The notes: generated by a model from the sequence alone, not told the origin. A stretch of DNA of 64,000 nt from Hyphomonas sp. (GCA_017792365.1 CP051229.1:558001-622000), one strand, 5' to 3'. Positions 1-12,028 are shown, counted from the stretch's first letter. Made by a program: numbers and translations.

Positions 1-278
1 TTGAGGATGTCGCAGATGATCGCCATCGTCGTCTGCTGGAAGAACGGGTCGATCTTGGCGGTCGACGGATCCGGCATGAGGACCATGTCGGACTCGTTGA
101 TGGCTTTCCAGCCGGCGATCGACGAACCGTCGAACATGGTGCCGTCAGCAAACAGGTCCGCATCGACGAGCGAACGGTCGAAGGTCACGTGTTGCAGCTT
201 GCCGCGCGGGTCAGTGAAGCGAAGGTCCACATACTGCACGTCTTTGTCTTTGATGGTCTTAAGTACTTCTTCGGACAC
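1..278 (-). CDS. glnA: Glutamine synthetase, N-terminal part (truncated by window edge)
   Basis: Glutamine synthetase makes glutamine from glutamate and ammonia with ATP, the entry point of ammonium assimilation in the cytoplasm. Only the first ~92 residues are in the window. The start is a GTG at 278-276 preceded by a GAGGGAG Shine-Dalgarno. The translated N-terminus ([20 protein letters not shown], then FDGSSIAGW and a DPSTA motif) is that of type I (GlnA) dodecameric enzymes. It lies 65 bp downstream of glnB on the same strand, so glnB-glnA is a probable operon, as in many alphaproteobacteria. The C-terminal part, including the adenylylation site, is outside the window, so regulation by adenylylation cannot be judged here. 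Confidence 0.93.
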   Translation of the reverse strand, partial: MSEEVLKTIKDKDVQYVDLRFTDPRGKLQHVTFDRSLVDADLFADGTMFDGSSIAGWKAINESDMVLMPDPSTAKIDPFFQQTTMAIICDIL

Positions 279-343
279 TTCGTGTCTCCCTCGGTTAGCC
301 CGATCCTGTGATCGTTGGTGCTTAGCTGGAATCGTTGCGCGGT

Positions 344-1004
<661 letters not shown>

Positions 1005-2483
1005 ATGGTCCATTCGATCCTGACATGCGCCGAAATCCGCGAGGCCGAGCTGCGGGCGGACCTGTCGGGTGCATCCCTGCGCCAGTTGATGCTGAACGCC
1101 GGGACAGCCTGCGCCGACTATGTCGACCAGCGATATCCCGACGCGCGCATCGTCGTTCTGTGCGGACCGGGGAACAATGGCGGCGACGGCTTCGTCGCAG
1201 CTTCGCGGCTGGCGCGCCGGAACCGGCAGGTCGTGGTCTATGAGTTGTCGGGCGGCAGGACGGGCGGGGACCGCGAGTGGGCCAGCAAGGAATGGCCCGG
1301 CGCGCACCAGCCGCTGGAGGCGCTGGAGCTTGAGGACGGCGACGTGGTCCTCGATGCGCTGTTTGGCGCCGGGATCGCGCGTGCGCTCGAAGGCCCGGCG
1401 CGCGCCGCGGTGGAAGCGGTGCTGGCGTCCGGCGCGCCGGTCGTGGCCGTCGACCTGCCGAGCGGCGTCAACGGCGACACGGCGAAATTCGATGGCCCCG
1501 CCATCCGAGCGACCGCGACCGTCACGTTCGGCGCGCTGAAGCCGGCGCACGTGCTGGCGCTGGGCGCGCGCCTGTGCGGCGATGTCGTGGTGGCGTCGAT
1601 CGGCTTCGAGGATCAGCTGGAAGAGGCGAGCAAGGCCCCGGCGCACCTCAACACGCCGGATGCGTGGTCGCAGTCACTGCGCTGGCCGGACGCGGACGCG
1701 CACAAGCACAAGCGTGGACGGCTGGCGGTGGTGACGGGCGGCCCGGCGAACACCGGCGCTGCGCGACTGGCTGCTCAGGCTGGGCTTCGCATCGGCGCGG
1801 GGCTGGCGACGCTGTATTGCCCGCCGGACGCCCTGCAGGTGGCGGCGGCGTCGGTGACGGCGGTGATGTGCAGCCCGTTCGAGAGCGCGGAGGCGCTAGC
1901 GTCCGCCACGGAGCGTGCGGACTGCGTCGTGATCGGTCCGGCGGCGGGCGTGACGCCGGCGACGCGCGAGACGGTCGAGGCGCTGGCGCGCGCTGGGCGG
2001 CGGCTCGTTCTGGACGCGGATGCGCTGAGCGTCTTCGCGGGCGATGTCGACGCGCTGAAGCGGACGCTGCAGGCGGAGGCTGTGCTGACGCCGCATGCGG
2101 GCGAGTTTGAACGCCTGTTCCCGGGACTGCTGGATGAAGCCGTCAACCGGATCGAGGCGGCGCGCAGCGCAGCAGAGCAGAGCGGCGCGATCGTACTGCT
2201 GAAGGGGCCCGACACGGTGATCGCAGCGCCGGACGGCCGGGCGGTCGTCAACACCCACGGCTCGCCTTTCCTTGCGACGGCCGGCAGCGGTGACGTCCTC
2301 GCCGGGATGATCGGCGGGCTGATGGCGCAGGGGCTGAGCGGACTGGACGCAGCAGCGGCTGCGGCCTGGATGCACGGCGAGGCGGGCGTGCGCATCGGAC
2401 CCGGCCTGACGGCGGAAGACCTCGACGGCGCCCTGCGCGGCGTGCTGGCGGACCTTTATCGCGACCGGCCCAACCCGGCCTGA
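1005..2483 (+). CDS. nnr: Bifunctional NAD(P)HX epimerase / ADP-dependent NAD(P)HX dehydratase
   Basis: This enzyme repairs hydrated NADH and NADPH. The N-terminal YjeF domain epimerises R- and S-NAD(P)HX, and the C-terminal ribokinase-like domain dehydrates S-NAD(P)HX using ADP. In the 492-residue product, residues 54-62 (GPGNNGGDG) are the epimerase glycine-rich signature. The C-terminal half carries the dehydratase motif GSGDVLAGMIGGL. I chose the ATG at 1005, which has GAGGGA eight bases upstream, over the ATG at 969 and the longer open frame, because the YjeF homology begins at ILTCAEIREAE. The gene stands alone upstream of tRNA-Leu. Confidence 0.93.
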   Translation: MVHSILTCAEIREAELRADLSGASLRQLMLNAGTACADYVDQRYPDARIVVLCGPGNNGGDGFVAASRLARRNRQVVVYELSGGRTGGDREWASKEWPGAHQPLEALELEDGDVVLDALFGAGIARALEGPARAAVEAVLASGAPVVAVDLPSGVNGDTAKFDGPAIRATATVTFGALKPAHVLALGARLCGDVVVASIGFEDQLEEASKAPAHLNTPDAWSQSLRWPDADAHKHKRGRLAVVTGGPANTGAARLAAQAGLRIGAGLATLYCPPDALQVAAASVTAVMCSPFESAEALASATERADCVVIGPAAGVTPATRETVEALARAGRRLVLDADALSVFAGDVDALKRTLQAEAVLTPHAGEFERLFPGLLDEAVNRIEAARSAAEQSGAIVLLKGPDTVIAAPDGRAVVNTHGSPFLATAGSGDVLAGMIGGLMAQGLSGLDAAAAAAWMHGEAGVRIGPGLTAEDLDGALRGVLADLYRDRPNPA

Positions 2484-2574
2484 CCGACCCGGCGCCTGAG
2501 CCGCATTTGGCGGCGGTGCGCATTCTTTCGGTTGACCGCCGACCGATCGCCAGCCAAATCGTCCTCCTTGCCAT

Positions 2575-2659
2575 GCGGATGTGGCGGAACTGGTAGACGC
2601 ACTGGATTTAGGTTCCAGCGGGGCGACCCGTGGAGGTTCGAGTCCTCTCATCCGCACCA
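2575..2659 (+). tRNA. tRNA-Leu (anticodon UAG)
   Basis: The 85-nt class II tRNA has the acceptor stem GCGGATG (2575-2581) pairing with CATCCGC (2649-2655) and an encoded CCA end (2656-2659). The anticodon stem CTGGA/TCCAG encloses the loop TTTAGGT, giving anticodon TAG. A long variable arm follows, as expected for leucine, then the T arm with GGTTCGAGTCC. A Nudix gene starts 23 bp downstream, so co-transcription is possible. Confidence 0.97.
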
Positions 2660-2682
2660 GACGCTGGCCGAGGGGGCGGAGT

Positions 2683-3084
2683 ATGCAGCCCGAAGTGGGA
2701 TGTGGCGCGGCGATCCTCGATGAATGTGGCCGGCTGCTCCTGATCCAGCGGCTGAAGGAGCCCGAAGCGGGCGCGTGGGGCCTGCCGGGCGGCAGGATCG
2801 ACTTTGCCGAAGGCGTCGAAACCGCGATCGTTCGCGAAATCGCTGAAGAACTCGGAATCTCAATAGAATTGACGCGGCTCGCTTGCGTCACGGAGATGAT
2901 CGATTGCGGCGATGGCAGGCATTGGATCAGCCCGGTTCACGAGGCCCGTGTGGTGGGCGGTGAGCCGGGACTGCGTGAGCCGGAAAAGCATGGCGGATGG
3001 GGTTGGTTCGCGCCTGAGACCATGCCCGAGCGGCTCACGACGCCAACCCGGCAGTATCTGGCTGCGATTGGCTGGAAAAACTGA
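2683..3084 (+). CDS. Nudix hydrolase (MutT/ADP-ribose pyrophosphatase-like)
   Basis: A 133-residue Nudix-fold protein. The Nudix box is complete: it starts at GGRIDFAEG and continues into AIVREIAEELGI, with the metal-binding REIAEE core. The substrate (a nucleoside diphosphate linked to X) cannot be told from sequence. The ATG at 2683 is preceded closely by a GGAG. Open frame extends upstream, but that part is tRNA-Leu sequence and is not protein. Similar short Nudix proteins are annotated as 8-oxo-dGTP or dATP pyrophosphatases; I would not go that far. Confidence 0.85.
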   Translation: MQPEVGCGAAILDECGRLLLIQRLKEPEAGAWGLPGGRIDFAEGVETAIVREIAEELGISIELTRLACVTEMIDCGDGRHWISPVHEARVVGGEPGLREPEKHGGWGWFAPETMPERLTTPTRQYLAAIGWKN

Positions 3085-3205
3085 CGCGATTGTCGCTCCG
3101 GCCCACGTGGACAGGCCCAAAACGCTATGCAATAAGCCCGGCTCGCCCCGCCGGACGCCATGCCCGAGCGGGGTACAACCATTCATGACATCCGGGGTTC
3201 CTGTG

Positions 3206-4544
3206 ATGAACGTCACTGAGACGAAAGCCGAAGGCCTATCGCGCGAGTTCAAGGTTCTGATCCCCAAGGCGGATCTGGCCGACAAGCTGACGGCGCGGAT
3301 CACCGAGATCCAGCCGCAGGTGAACCTGAAAGGCTTCCGCAAAGGCAAGGTGCCGGCCTCGCACATCAAGAAGATGTTCGGCAAATCGCTGATGGCCGAG
3401 ATCGTTCAGGACCTCGTCCGCACGTCGTCGTCGAAGGCGCTGGAGGACAAGTCCCTGCGTCCGGCGTCGCAGCCGCACGTCCACATGGACGCCGATGAAG
3501 AGCAGGTCGTCGCGGGCGAGGCGGACCTCGAATACCACATGCACGTCGACATCATGCCGGAGTTCGAACCGGCCGACATGACCGGCGTGAAGCTCGAGCG
3601 CCTGACTGCCGAGCCGGAAGAAGAGCAGATGACCGAGGCGCTGCAGCGCATCGCGGAGTCCAACAAGTCGTATGAGTCGAAGGGCGACGACGCGCTGGCG
3701 GTCGAGGGCGATGCGGTCGTGATCGACTTCGTCGGCAAGATCGACGGCGAGGCGTTCGAGGGCGGTTCGGCCGAGGGCCACACGCTGGTGCTCGGCGATG
3801 GCCGCTTCATCCCCGGCTTCGAAGACCAGCTGATCGGCGTGAAGGCCGGCGACGAGAAGGACGTCAACGTCTCTTTCCCTGAGGACTACCAGGTCGACAC
3901 GCTGAAGGGGAAACCCGCCGTGTTCGAGGTCAAGGTCCACGAAGTGAAGGCGCCGAAGACGCCGGAGCTGGACGACGAGTTCGCAAAGTCGCTGGGCCTT
4001 GAGAGCCTCGACAAGCTGAAGGAAGCGATCAGCCAGCAGCTCGAAGGCGAGCTGAAGGCCGCCTCGCGCCGTTGTGAAGCGCAACCTGCTGGACGCGCTC
4101 GACGAGCGCCACGACTTCGACCTGCCGCCGAAAATGGTGGAAGCCGAGTTCGACCAGATCTGGAAGCAGTTCGAGCAGGAGAAGGCCGCCGACCGCCTGT
4201 CCGACGAGGACAAGGAGAAGTCGGACGACGAGCTGAAGGCCGAATACCGCAAGATCGCCGAGCGCCGCGTGCGCCTTGGCCTCGTGCTGGCGGAAATCGG
4301 CCAGAAGGCCGAAATCGAGATCACCAACGACGAACTGGTCCAGGCGCTGCGCGCGGAAGCGTCGCGTTATCCGGGCCAGGAGCAGATGGTTGTCGATTTC
4401 TACCGCAACAATCCGGCCCAGATGGCCCAGCTGCGCGCCCCGATCTTCGAGGAGAAGGTTGTGGACTACATCCTCGCCAAGGCTGACGTGACCGAAAAGA
4501 AGGTCAGCCGTGAGGAACTTCTAAAGGAAATCGACGACGAATAG
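3206..4544 (+). CDS. tig: Trigger factor (apparent frameshift near 4066-4071)
   Basis: Trigger factor is the ribosome-associated chaperone and peptidyl-prolyl isomerase that receives nascent chains. The N-terminal ribosome-binding domain has the GFRKGKVP signature. The FKBP-like PPIase domain follows (VVIDFVGKIDGEAFEGG, then FEDQLIGV). The C-terminal chaperone arm begins at LDDEFAKSLG. At about 4066-4071 (cgcctcgcgccgttg) the frame changes by net +1, equal to one extra base or two missing. The arm then continues intact in the next frame from KRNLLDALDERHDFDLP to the TAG at 4542-4544. A lost GC in a GCGCGC run would give the family spacing between the SR and KR residues. Corrected length is about 445 residues, normal for the family. 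It is followed by clpP-clpX-lon. Confidence 0.9.
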
Positions 4545-4698
4545 GTCGCGCGGGGTTCGGCTGGTTAAGGACTGGCGGGGCTTGCGCCCGTCGCTATGGG
4601 TCCAGATATAGTGGGCTCAGGTTTTGCAGGCCCACCGTCGGCCGGTCCGAATCGGCGTCCGTCATCCGGCGGCGCGCCTTAACCAGAGATAGAAGAAC

Positions 4699-5319
4699 AT
4701 GTCCGATCTTATGCACAAGGCGATGGCTCTCGTCCCGATGGTCTTTGAACAGACCAGCCGCGGGGAGCGCTATCAGGACATCTTCTCCCGCCTCCTCAAG
4801 GATCGCATCATCTTCGTGACGGGCGGCATCGAGGACGGCATGGCCTCGATCATCACCGCGCAGCTTCTCTTCCTCGAGTCGGAGAACCCGAAGAAAGAGA
4901 TCGCGATGTACATCAATTCGCCGGGCGGACACGTCCATTCCGGCCTCGCGATTTACGATACGATGCAATACATCCGTTGCCCGGTTTCGACCGCCTGCAT
5001 CGGCATGGCGGCGTCGATGGGCTCGCTTCTGCTGGCGGCTGGCGAGAAGGGCCAGCGGTTTGCAACGCCGAACTCGCGCATCATGGTTCACCAGCCTTCA
5101 GGCGGCTTCCGCGGCGTTGCATCGGATATCGAGCGCCACGCCGAGGACATCCTGACGGTTAAGAAGCGACTCAACGAGATCTACGTGAAGCACACGGGCC
5201 AGTCCTACGAGACCATCGAAAAGACGCTGGACCGCGATTCCTTCATGTCGGCCGAGGCGGCTCTCGAGTTTGGAATCGTCGATCAGGTCTACGAAAAACG
5301 CGGCGGCAGTGAGGCCTGA
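4699..5319 (+). CDS. clpP: ATP-dependent Clp protease proteolytic subunit
   Basis: ClpP is the tetradecameric serine peptidase that degrades substrates unfolded by ClpX or ClpA. The product has 206 residues. The catalytic triad is Ser106 (GMAASMGS), His131 (MVHQPSGG) and Asp180 (LDRDSFMS). The INSPGG motif that forms the oxyanion region is at 72-77. It is the first of clpP-clpX-lon. A second ClpP-like gene lies at 46593-47189, so this is the main clpP partner of ClpX by position. The upstream 154 bp may hold its own promoter; a heat-shock-like pair (CTTGCG, then CCAGATAT) is too weak to call. Confidence 0.97.
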   Translation: MSDLMHKAMALVPMVFEQTSRGERYQDIFSRLLKDRIIFVTGGIEDGMASIITAQLLFLESENPKKEIAMYINSPGGHVHSGLAIYDTMQYIRCPVSTACIGMAASMGSLLLAAGEKGQRFATPNSRIMVHQPSGGFRGVASDIERHAEDILTVKKRLNEIYVKHTGQSYETIEKTLDRDSFMSAEAALEFGIVDQVYEKRGGSEA

Positions 5320-5478
5320 GCGCCTTAAATTGCTCAGTTCTGCGCCTTGCGGCGCCGCAATTGCTGTGTACCAATCACGGAGCCTGGAACCTTACACTAA
5401 CGTTTGGGCTCTATGGTTGCTGGCTTACGCGTTGGAATCACGTGTTTTGACGATAACGACGGGCGTAACGAGGTTCGG

Positions 5479-6747
<1,269 letters not shown>

Positions 6748-6811
6748 GTCAGATTTCCCCCGCGAAATCGGCAATACCTAAAGACGAGACTGCGGAATCG
6801 CGGCTATGCTT

Positions 6812-6842
6812 CTTGAAGCAGGCTGGGCGACGCGCCACGTTT
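6812..6842 (+). promoter_or_regulatory. Possible heat-shock (RpoH-type) promoter for lon
   Basis: CTTGAA at 6812-6817 matches the RpoH -35 element. After a 17-nt spacer comes CCACGTTT at 6835-6842, a partial match to the CCCCATNT-type -10. It lies about 100 bp upstream of lon, a gene known to be heat-inducible in related bacteria. The -10 match is poor, so this is only a candidate. Confidence 0.3.
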
Positions 6843-6943
6843 CCAATTCATAACAGCGCGTCCGGCCGGCGATTGCGGTCGGCCCTAAGTGCCCCCAGCA
6901 CGCTTCGATGAAGGCGCTGGGTGCAGCGAAAGGAGAACTCCCC

Positions 6944-9341
6944 ATGGCGACGATCCTCCCTGTCCTGCCTTTGCGTGACATCGTCGTATTTCCCCGCATG
7001 GTCGCCCCGCTCTTCGTGGGCCGCGACAAGTCCGTGCGAGCACTTGAAGAAGTCGAGAAGGGCGGCGGCGATCCTGCTGATCGCCCAGCGTGAAGCCGGC
7101 ATTGATGATCCGGCCGTTGAGGATCTGTATTCGGTCGGGGTTGTCGCCTCGATCCTGCAATTGCTGAAGCTGCCGGATGGCACCGTGAAGGTGCTGGTCG
7201 AGGGCAGCCGCCGCGTGTCGCTAGAGAAGCTGATCGACGAGGGCGAATACTACGCCGGCGAGATCGCGGAGATCGCCGAAGCCAATGTCGAGGCGTCGGA
7301 ATCCGAAGCGCTGGTGCGCACGGTCGTCGAGCAGTTCGAGAACTATGTGAAGCTGAACCGCAAGATCCCGTCCGAGCAGGTCGGCACCGTTTCGGAAATC
7401 ACCGACCCGGGCGAACTGGCGGACACGGTTGCGGCGCAACTGTCGATCAAGCTGGAAGACAAGCAGAACCTGCTTGAGATCACCGCCGTCTCAGAGCGGC
7501 TGGAGAAAGTCTACCAGCTGATGGAGAGCGAGATCGGCATGCTCCAGATGGAGCGGAAAATCCGCAACCGCGTGAAGCGTCAGATGGAGAAGACGCAGCG
7601 CGAGTATTATCTCAACGAGCAGATGAAGGCGATCCAGCGCGAGCTGGGCGACAGCGAGCAGGGTGAGCGCGACGAACTCGCCGAACTGGAAGAGAAGATC
7701 GCCGACACGCCGATGTCCGAAGAGGCTCGCACCAAGGCCGAACAGGAGATGCGCAAGCTGCGCCAGATGTCGCCGATGTCGGCGGAATCGACCGTGGTGC
7801 GCAACTACCTCGACTGGCTGGTGTCGCTGCCGTGGAGCAACAACAAGGACGTCACCAAGGACCTCACTGTCGCCGAGGAAGTGCTCGACGCGGACCACTA
7901 CGGTCTGGAGAAGGTCAAGGAGCGGATCCTCGAGTATCTCGCGGTGCAGACGCGCTCTGAAAAGGTTCGCGGTCCGATCCTCTGCCTCGTCGGTCCGCCC
8001 GGGGTCGGCAAGACCTCGCTTGGCAAGTCGATCGCGAAAGCGACCGGTCGCGACTTCGTGCGTGTGTCGCTTGGCGGCGTGCGTGACGAGGCCGAGATCC
8101 GCGGTCACCGCCGGACGTATATCGGCTCCATGCCGGGCCGCGTCATCCAGTCGATGAAGAAGGCAAAGTCGGGCAACCCGCTCTTCCTGCTCGATGAGAT
8201 CGACAAGCTCGGCCAGGACTATCGCGGCGATCCCTCATCGGCCCTGCTTGAGGTGCTCGATCCGGAGCAGAACTCGACGTTCAACGACCACTACCTTGAG
8301 GTCGACTACGACCTGTCGGACGTGATGTTCATCACCACGGCCAACTCGCTGAACATGCCGCAGCCTCTGCTTGACCGGATGGAGATCATCCGCATCGAGG
8401 GCTACACCGAGGACGAGAAGGTCGAGATCGCCAAGCGCCACCTGGTGCCGAAGATCGTCGAAAACCACTCGCTCAAGGAAGGCGAATGGACGGTCGAGGA
8501 CGACGCCATCCGTGATCTCATCCGCTACTACACGCGTGAGAGCGGTGTGCGTAGTCTTGAGCGTGAGCTGGCGCGTCTTGCCCGCAAGGCGGTGCGCGAG
8601 ATCGAGCTCAAGAAGTCCGCAAGCGTCACCGTGACGCCGGCGAACCTCTCCGACTATGCCGGCGTGAAGAAATTCCGCTTCGGCATGGCGGACCGCGAGG
8701 ATCAGGTCGGCGTGGTCACGGGCCTTGCCTGGACCGAAGTCGGCGGCGACCTTCTGACGATCGAAGCCGTGCAGATGCCCGGACGCGGCCGCATGACGGT
8801 CACCGGCAACCTGCGCGACGTGATGAAGGAATCGATCTCGGCGGCGCAAAGCCTTGTGCGGTCGCGCGCCGTGACGCTCGGCATCCGTCCGCCGGTCTTC
8901 GATACGACCGACATTCACGTCCACGTACCGGAAGGCGCAACGCCCAAGGACGGACCGTCGGCGGGTATCGCCATGACGACGGCGATCGTCTCGCTGCTGA
9001 CCGGCAACCCGATCGCACGCGATGTCGCCATGACCGGCGAGATCACCCTGCGTGGCCGGGTGCTGCCGATCGGCGGTCTCAAGGAGAAACTGCTCGCGGC
9101 CCTGCGCGGCGGCATCAAGACTGTGCTGATCCCGGAGGAGAACGAGAAGGACCTCGCCGAGATCCCGGACAAGGTGAAGAAGGGCCTGACCATCGTGCCC
9201 GTCTCGACCATCGATCAGGTGCTGGCGCGCGCCCTTGTGCGTCCGCTGACGCCGATCAGCTGGTCGGAAACGGACGAGGCCGAGCACCGTTCGCAGCTGG
9301 GCAGCAAGTCGGGCGGTTCCGAAGCCTCGCTGCCTCACTAG
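6944..9341 (+). CDS. lon: Lon ATP-dependent protease (apparent frameshift near 7058-7072)
   Basis: Lon is a hexameric AAA+ serine protease of the cytoplasm that removes misfolded and regulatory proteins. The start is the ATG at 6944 with AGGAG nine bases upstream, giving the usual N-terminus [19 protein letters not shown]. After EEVEKGGG, at about 7058-7072 (a GGC-GGC-GGC run), the frame shifts by net +1. The LON substrate-binding domain then resumes with [20 protein letters not shown]. The rest is intact: Walker A GPPGVGKT, Walker [10 protein letters not shown], and the protease domain with the catalytic Ser in [11 protein letters not shown] and Lys in [10 protein letters not shown]. Corrected length is about 798 residues, typical for LonA. 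A terminator follows. Confidence 0.93.
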
Positions 9342-9364
9342 CAGCACGCTGCAACCAGACAGAA

Positions 9365-9400
9365 GCGCCCGTCGCCATCATGGCGGCGGGCGTTTTCGTT
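9365..9400 (+). terminator. Rho-independent terminator after lon
   Basis: An inverted repeat GCGCCCGTCGCCA/TGGCGGCGGGCG (9365-9392, one mismatch, short loop) is followed by TTTTCGTTT. It sits 24 bp after the lon stop codon. Confidence 0.85.
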
Positions 9401-9452
9401 TGACCGGGCGAGCGGATGGGGGTGAGTTCACCGTCGGGAGCTTTGAGGCGCG

Positions 9453-11123
9453 ATGTCGATGGCGGATGCATGGTGGCGCGGCGCGACGATCTACCAGATC
9501 TATCCGCGCTCGTTTCAGGATTCCGATGGGGACGGGATTGGCGACCTGCCGGGGATCACGTCGCGGCTCGACTATGTGAAGGCGCTTGGCGTCGACGGCG
9601 TCTGGCTGTCGCCGTTCTTCACCAGCCCGATGCGCGATTTCGGATATGACGTCTCGGACTATCGCGGCGTCGATCCGATGTTCGGGACGATGGCGGATTT
9701 CGATGCGCTGCTGGCGGCGGCTCACGAGCGCGGGCTGAAAGTCATCATCGACCAGGTGTGGTCGCACTCGTCCTCGGATCACGAGTGGTTCGAGACTTCG
9801 CGTCAGGACGCAACGAACGACAAGGCCGACTGGTATGTCTGGGCGGACCCCAAGCCGGATGGCGCGCCGCCCAACAACTGGCAGGCATGGTTCGGCGGAC
9901 CGGCGTGGACGTGGGAGCCGCGGCGGCGGCAGTACTACCTGCATAACTTTCTGCCGAGCCAGCCGGACCTCAACCTCCGCAACCCGCAAGTGCGCGAAGC
10001 GATCAAGGACATCGCCCGCTTCTGGCTGGACAAGGGCGTGGACGGGTTCCGGCTGGATGTCGTGAACTACTTCCTTCACGACGCGCGGCTGAGGGACAAC
10101 CCGCCGTCGGGCAGGCCGGAGCCGGCCCTGCCGCGCGACATGCAGGAGCACGCATTCAACTCCAACCAGCCGGAGACGCTGGACTTCGTCGCCGAGCTGC
10201 GGGCGCTAACCGACAGCTATGGTGATCGCATGATGGTTGGCGAGATCGCGCCGGGGTCGTTCGACCTGATGCGTGATTACACGCGCACGCAGCAGCGCCT
10301 GCATACGGCCTATGCCTTCGACCTCCTCGGAGACTGGCCCGGCGCCGAGCGGCTGGGCGAGATCATCGCGCGCTGGGCGGATGGCCTGGAGGAGGGCTGG
10401 CCGGGCTGGGCGCTGTCAAACCATGACGTTGCGCGGATCGCGACTAGGTGGAGCGCGGCGATCGGAGCCAGCGAACAGCGAACCGGCGTGCTGTGCCTTT
10501 CGCTTTTGACGACGCTGCGCGGGACGATCTTCATCTATCAGGGCGAGGAGCTCGGCCTCCCGCAGGCGGATGTGCCGTTCGACAAGCTGCAGGATCCGTG
10601 GGGAATTGCGGGATGGCCGCAGAACAAGGGGCGTGACGGTTGCCGCACGCCGATGCCGTGGAACGCATCGACCGACGGTGGATTTTCGCCCGGGTCCCCC
10701 TGGTTGCCGATCGCTGACACGCATCTGACGCTGGCGGCCGACGTGCAGGACAGGCAACCGCAATCCGTGCTGGCGATTGCGAGAGTGCTTGTGTCCCTCC
10801 GCAGGATGTTTCCCGCAATGCGAACCGGAGCGCTCTCGCTTGTTCCGCAGACGACGCCGGGCGTGCTGGCGTTCACGCGCGGAAGCGGCGAAGAGGCGTT
10901 TCTCTGCGCGTTCAACTTCAGAGACGAGGCGGCGGCGGTCGAAACAGGTCTCGATGACACGCTCGACCGCGTGTTCGGCGCCGGGCAGGGGCGCGAGGGC
11001 CGCGTGGTCGTGCCGGCGCACGGCGTCTATATCGGGCGGCGCCCCGAGGCCGGACTGCGCGAACCTGCAGGAGACGGCGAGCGGCTGCTGGCCGAGGCGG
11101 CTGCGCTCCCGATCCCGGACTGA
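9453..11123 (+). CDS. Alpha-glucosidase, glycoside hydrolase family 13 (subfamily 23-like)
   Basis: A 556-residue retaining GH13 enzyme that most likely releases glucose from short alpha-glucosides. The N-terminal stretch (IYQIYPRSFQDSDGDGIGDL) and the QPDLNLRNP segment are hallmarks of alpha-glucosidase/oligo-1,6-glucosidase types rather than alpha-amylases. The expected catalytic residues are the nucleophile Asp202 (GFRLDVVNY), the acid/base Glu264 (MVGEIAP) and the transition-state stabiliser Asp325 (LSNHD). Motif I reads DQVWSHSSSDHEWF, as in the proteobacterial GH13_23 group. No signal peptide is visible, so it should be cytoplasmic. The gene is single, with no adjacent sugar transporter or LacI regulator, and is convergent with the SMR gene. 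Confidence 0.88.
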   Translation: MSMADAWWRGATIYQIYPRSFQDSDGDGIGDLPGITSRLDYVKALGVDGVWLSPFFTSPMRDFGYDVSDYRGVDPMFGTMADFDALLAAAHERGLKVIIDQVWSHSSSDHEWFETSRQDATNDKADWYVWADPKPDGAPPNNWQAWFGGPAWTWEPRRRQYYLHNFLPSQPDLNLRNPQVREAIKDIARFWLDKGVDGFRLDVVNYFLHDARLRDNPPSGRPEPALPRDMQEHAFNSNQPETLDFVAELRALTDSYGDRMMVGEIAPGSFDLMRDYTRTQQRLHTAYAFDLLGDWPGAERLGEIIARWADGLEEGWPGWALSNHDVARIATRWSAAIGASEQRTGVLCLSLLTTLRGTIFIYQGEELGLPQADVPFDKLQDPWGIAGWPQNKGRDGCRTPMPWNASTDGGFSPGSPWLPIADTHLTLAADVQDRQPQSVLAIARVLVSLRRMFPAMRTGALSLVPQTTPGVLAFTRGSGEEAFLCAFNFRDEAAAVETGLDDTLDRVFGAGQGREGRVVVPAHGVYIGRRPEAGLREPAGDGERLLAEAAALPIPD

Positions 11124-11127
11124 GGCG

Positions 11128-11457
11128 CTAGTGGGCGACGGCCTTCGAGAACAGGTTCATCACCAGGACGCCGCCGACGATCATGCCCATGCCGATCATG
11201 GCCGGCGCATCCAGCGCCTGCTTGAAGACGATCCAGCCGACGAGGGCGATCAGCGCGACCCCGACGCCCGACCAGATCGCATACGCCACTGACACGTTCA
11301 TCGTCTTCAGTGTTAGCGACAGCAGGTAGAAGGCGGCCGAATACCCCACGAAGGTGATGATGGTTGGGGCGACTTTCGTCATGCCCTGCGAGGCGTTGAG
11401 GGCGGATGTGGCGATCACTTCCGAAACGATTGCCAGTGACAGCCAGAGATAGTGCAT
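11128..11457 (-). CDS. Small multidrug resistance (SMR) transporter, EmrE/Qac-like
   Basis: A 109-residue protein with four predicted membrane helices, the size of EmrE. SMR proteins are proton-coupled dimers in the inner membrane. The essential membrane-embedded acidic residue is Glu13 (IVSEVIATSAL), and the YAIWSGVG motif in helix 3 is that of the Qac/EmrE branch rather than the guanidinium-exporting Gdx branch. The start is the ATG at 11457 with GAGG upstream; the longer open frame overlaps the divergent moaE promoter and is rejected. The substrate is unknown, with quaternary cations the family default. Confidence 0.88.
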   Translation of the reverse strand: MHYLWLSLAIVSEVIATSALNASQGMTKVAPTIITFVGYSAAFYLLSLTLKTMNVSVAYAIWSGVGVALIALVGWIVFKQALDAPAMIGMGMIVGGVLVMNLFSKAVAH

Positions 11458-11566
11458 GGGGGAACCTCGTTGAACAGGTGCGCGCGCACCGCACAGCGAT
11501 GGCGCAGAGTGATGACGCCCGTGTTGACGCTTGTTAAGTCTAGAGCGCCCATGCAAAAGGCCAAGC

Positions 11567-12028
11567 ATGATCCGCGTGACGCAGGACCCATTCGACCCCT
11601 ACGCCGAAACGGCGGCGTTCCAGTCTGGCCGCAGCGAGGCCGGCGCGCTGGCGACGTTTGTCGGCAGCGTTCGCGACAGCGCCCATGGCGGCGAGGTCTC
11701 CGCGCTGGAGCTTGAGGCCTATCCCGGCTTCACCGAAAAGCAGATCGAGGCGATCGACGCTGCAGCGCGCGAGCGGTTCGATGTCATCGACACACTGGTG
11801 ATCCACCGCCATGGCCGCATGGGACCGGGCGAGCCGATCGTGCTGGTCGCCGCGCTGTCGCTGCACCGGCGAGAGGCGCTGGAGTGCGTCGATTATCTGA
11901 TGGACAGGCTGAAGACAGAGGCGCCGTTCTGGAAGAAGGAAATTCGTCCCGACGGCGCGGAATGGATCGAACCGCGCGGCGACGATGTTGAGGCGCGATC
12001 AAGATGGGAAAAGGAAGACACGAAATGA
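11567..12028 (+). CDS. moaE: Molybdopterin synthase catalytic subunit MoaE
   Basis: MoaE is the large subunit of molybdopterin synthase, which uses thiocarboxylated MoaD to add the dithiolene sulfurs to cyclic pyranopterin monophosphate. The product is 153 residues. The family motifs GALATFVGSVRD and the C-terminal MDRLKTEAPFWKKE with the catalytic lysines are present. The ATG at 11567 gives the conserved N-terminus; upstream codons are not conserved. The stop overlaps the start of moaB by four bases (ATGA), implying translational coupling. MoaD, its partner, is encoded about 3.4 kb downstream with moaA. Confidence 0.93.
   Translation: MIRVTQDPFDPYAETAAFQSGRSEAGALATFVGSVRDSAHGGEVSALELEAYPGFTEKQIEAIDAAARERFDVIDTLVIHRHGRMGPGEPIVLVAALSLHRREALECVDYLMDRLKTEAPFWKKEIRPDGAEWIEPRGDDVEARSRWEKEDTK

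Noticed and set aside
2581-2682. Upstream extension of the Nudix gene into tRNA-Leu
   Set aside because: The added codons are the tRNA sequence itself; the conserved protein starts at 2683.
3206-4544. tig as a genuine pseudogene
   Set aside because: Both halves are fully conserved with no other lesion, and the same kind of break recurs in lon, petA, petC and others, so a sequence error is more likely.
4600-4698. Heat-shock promoter for clpP (CTTGCG and CCAGATAT)
   Set aside because: Both elements are poor matches and the spacing is only 15 nt.
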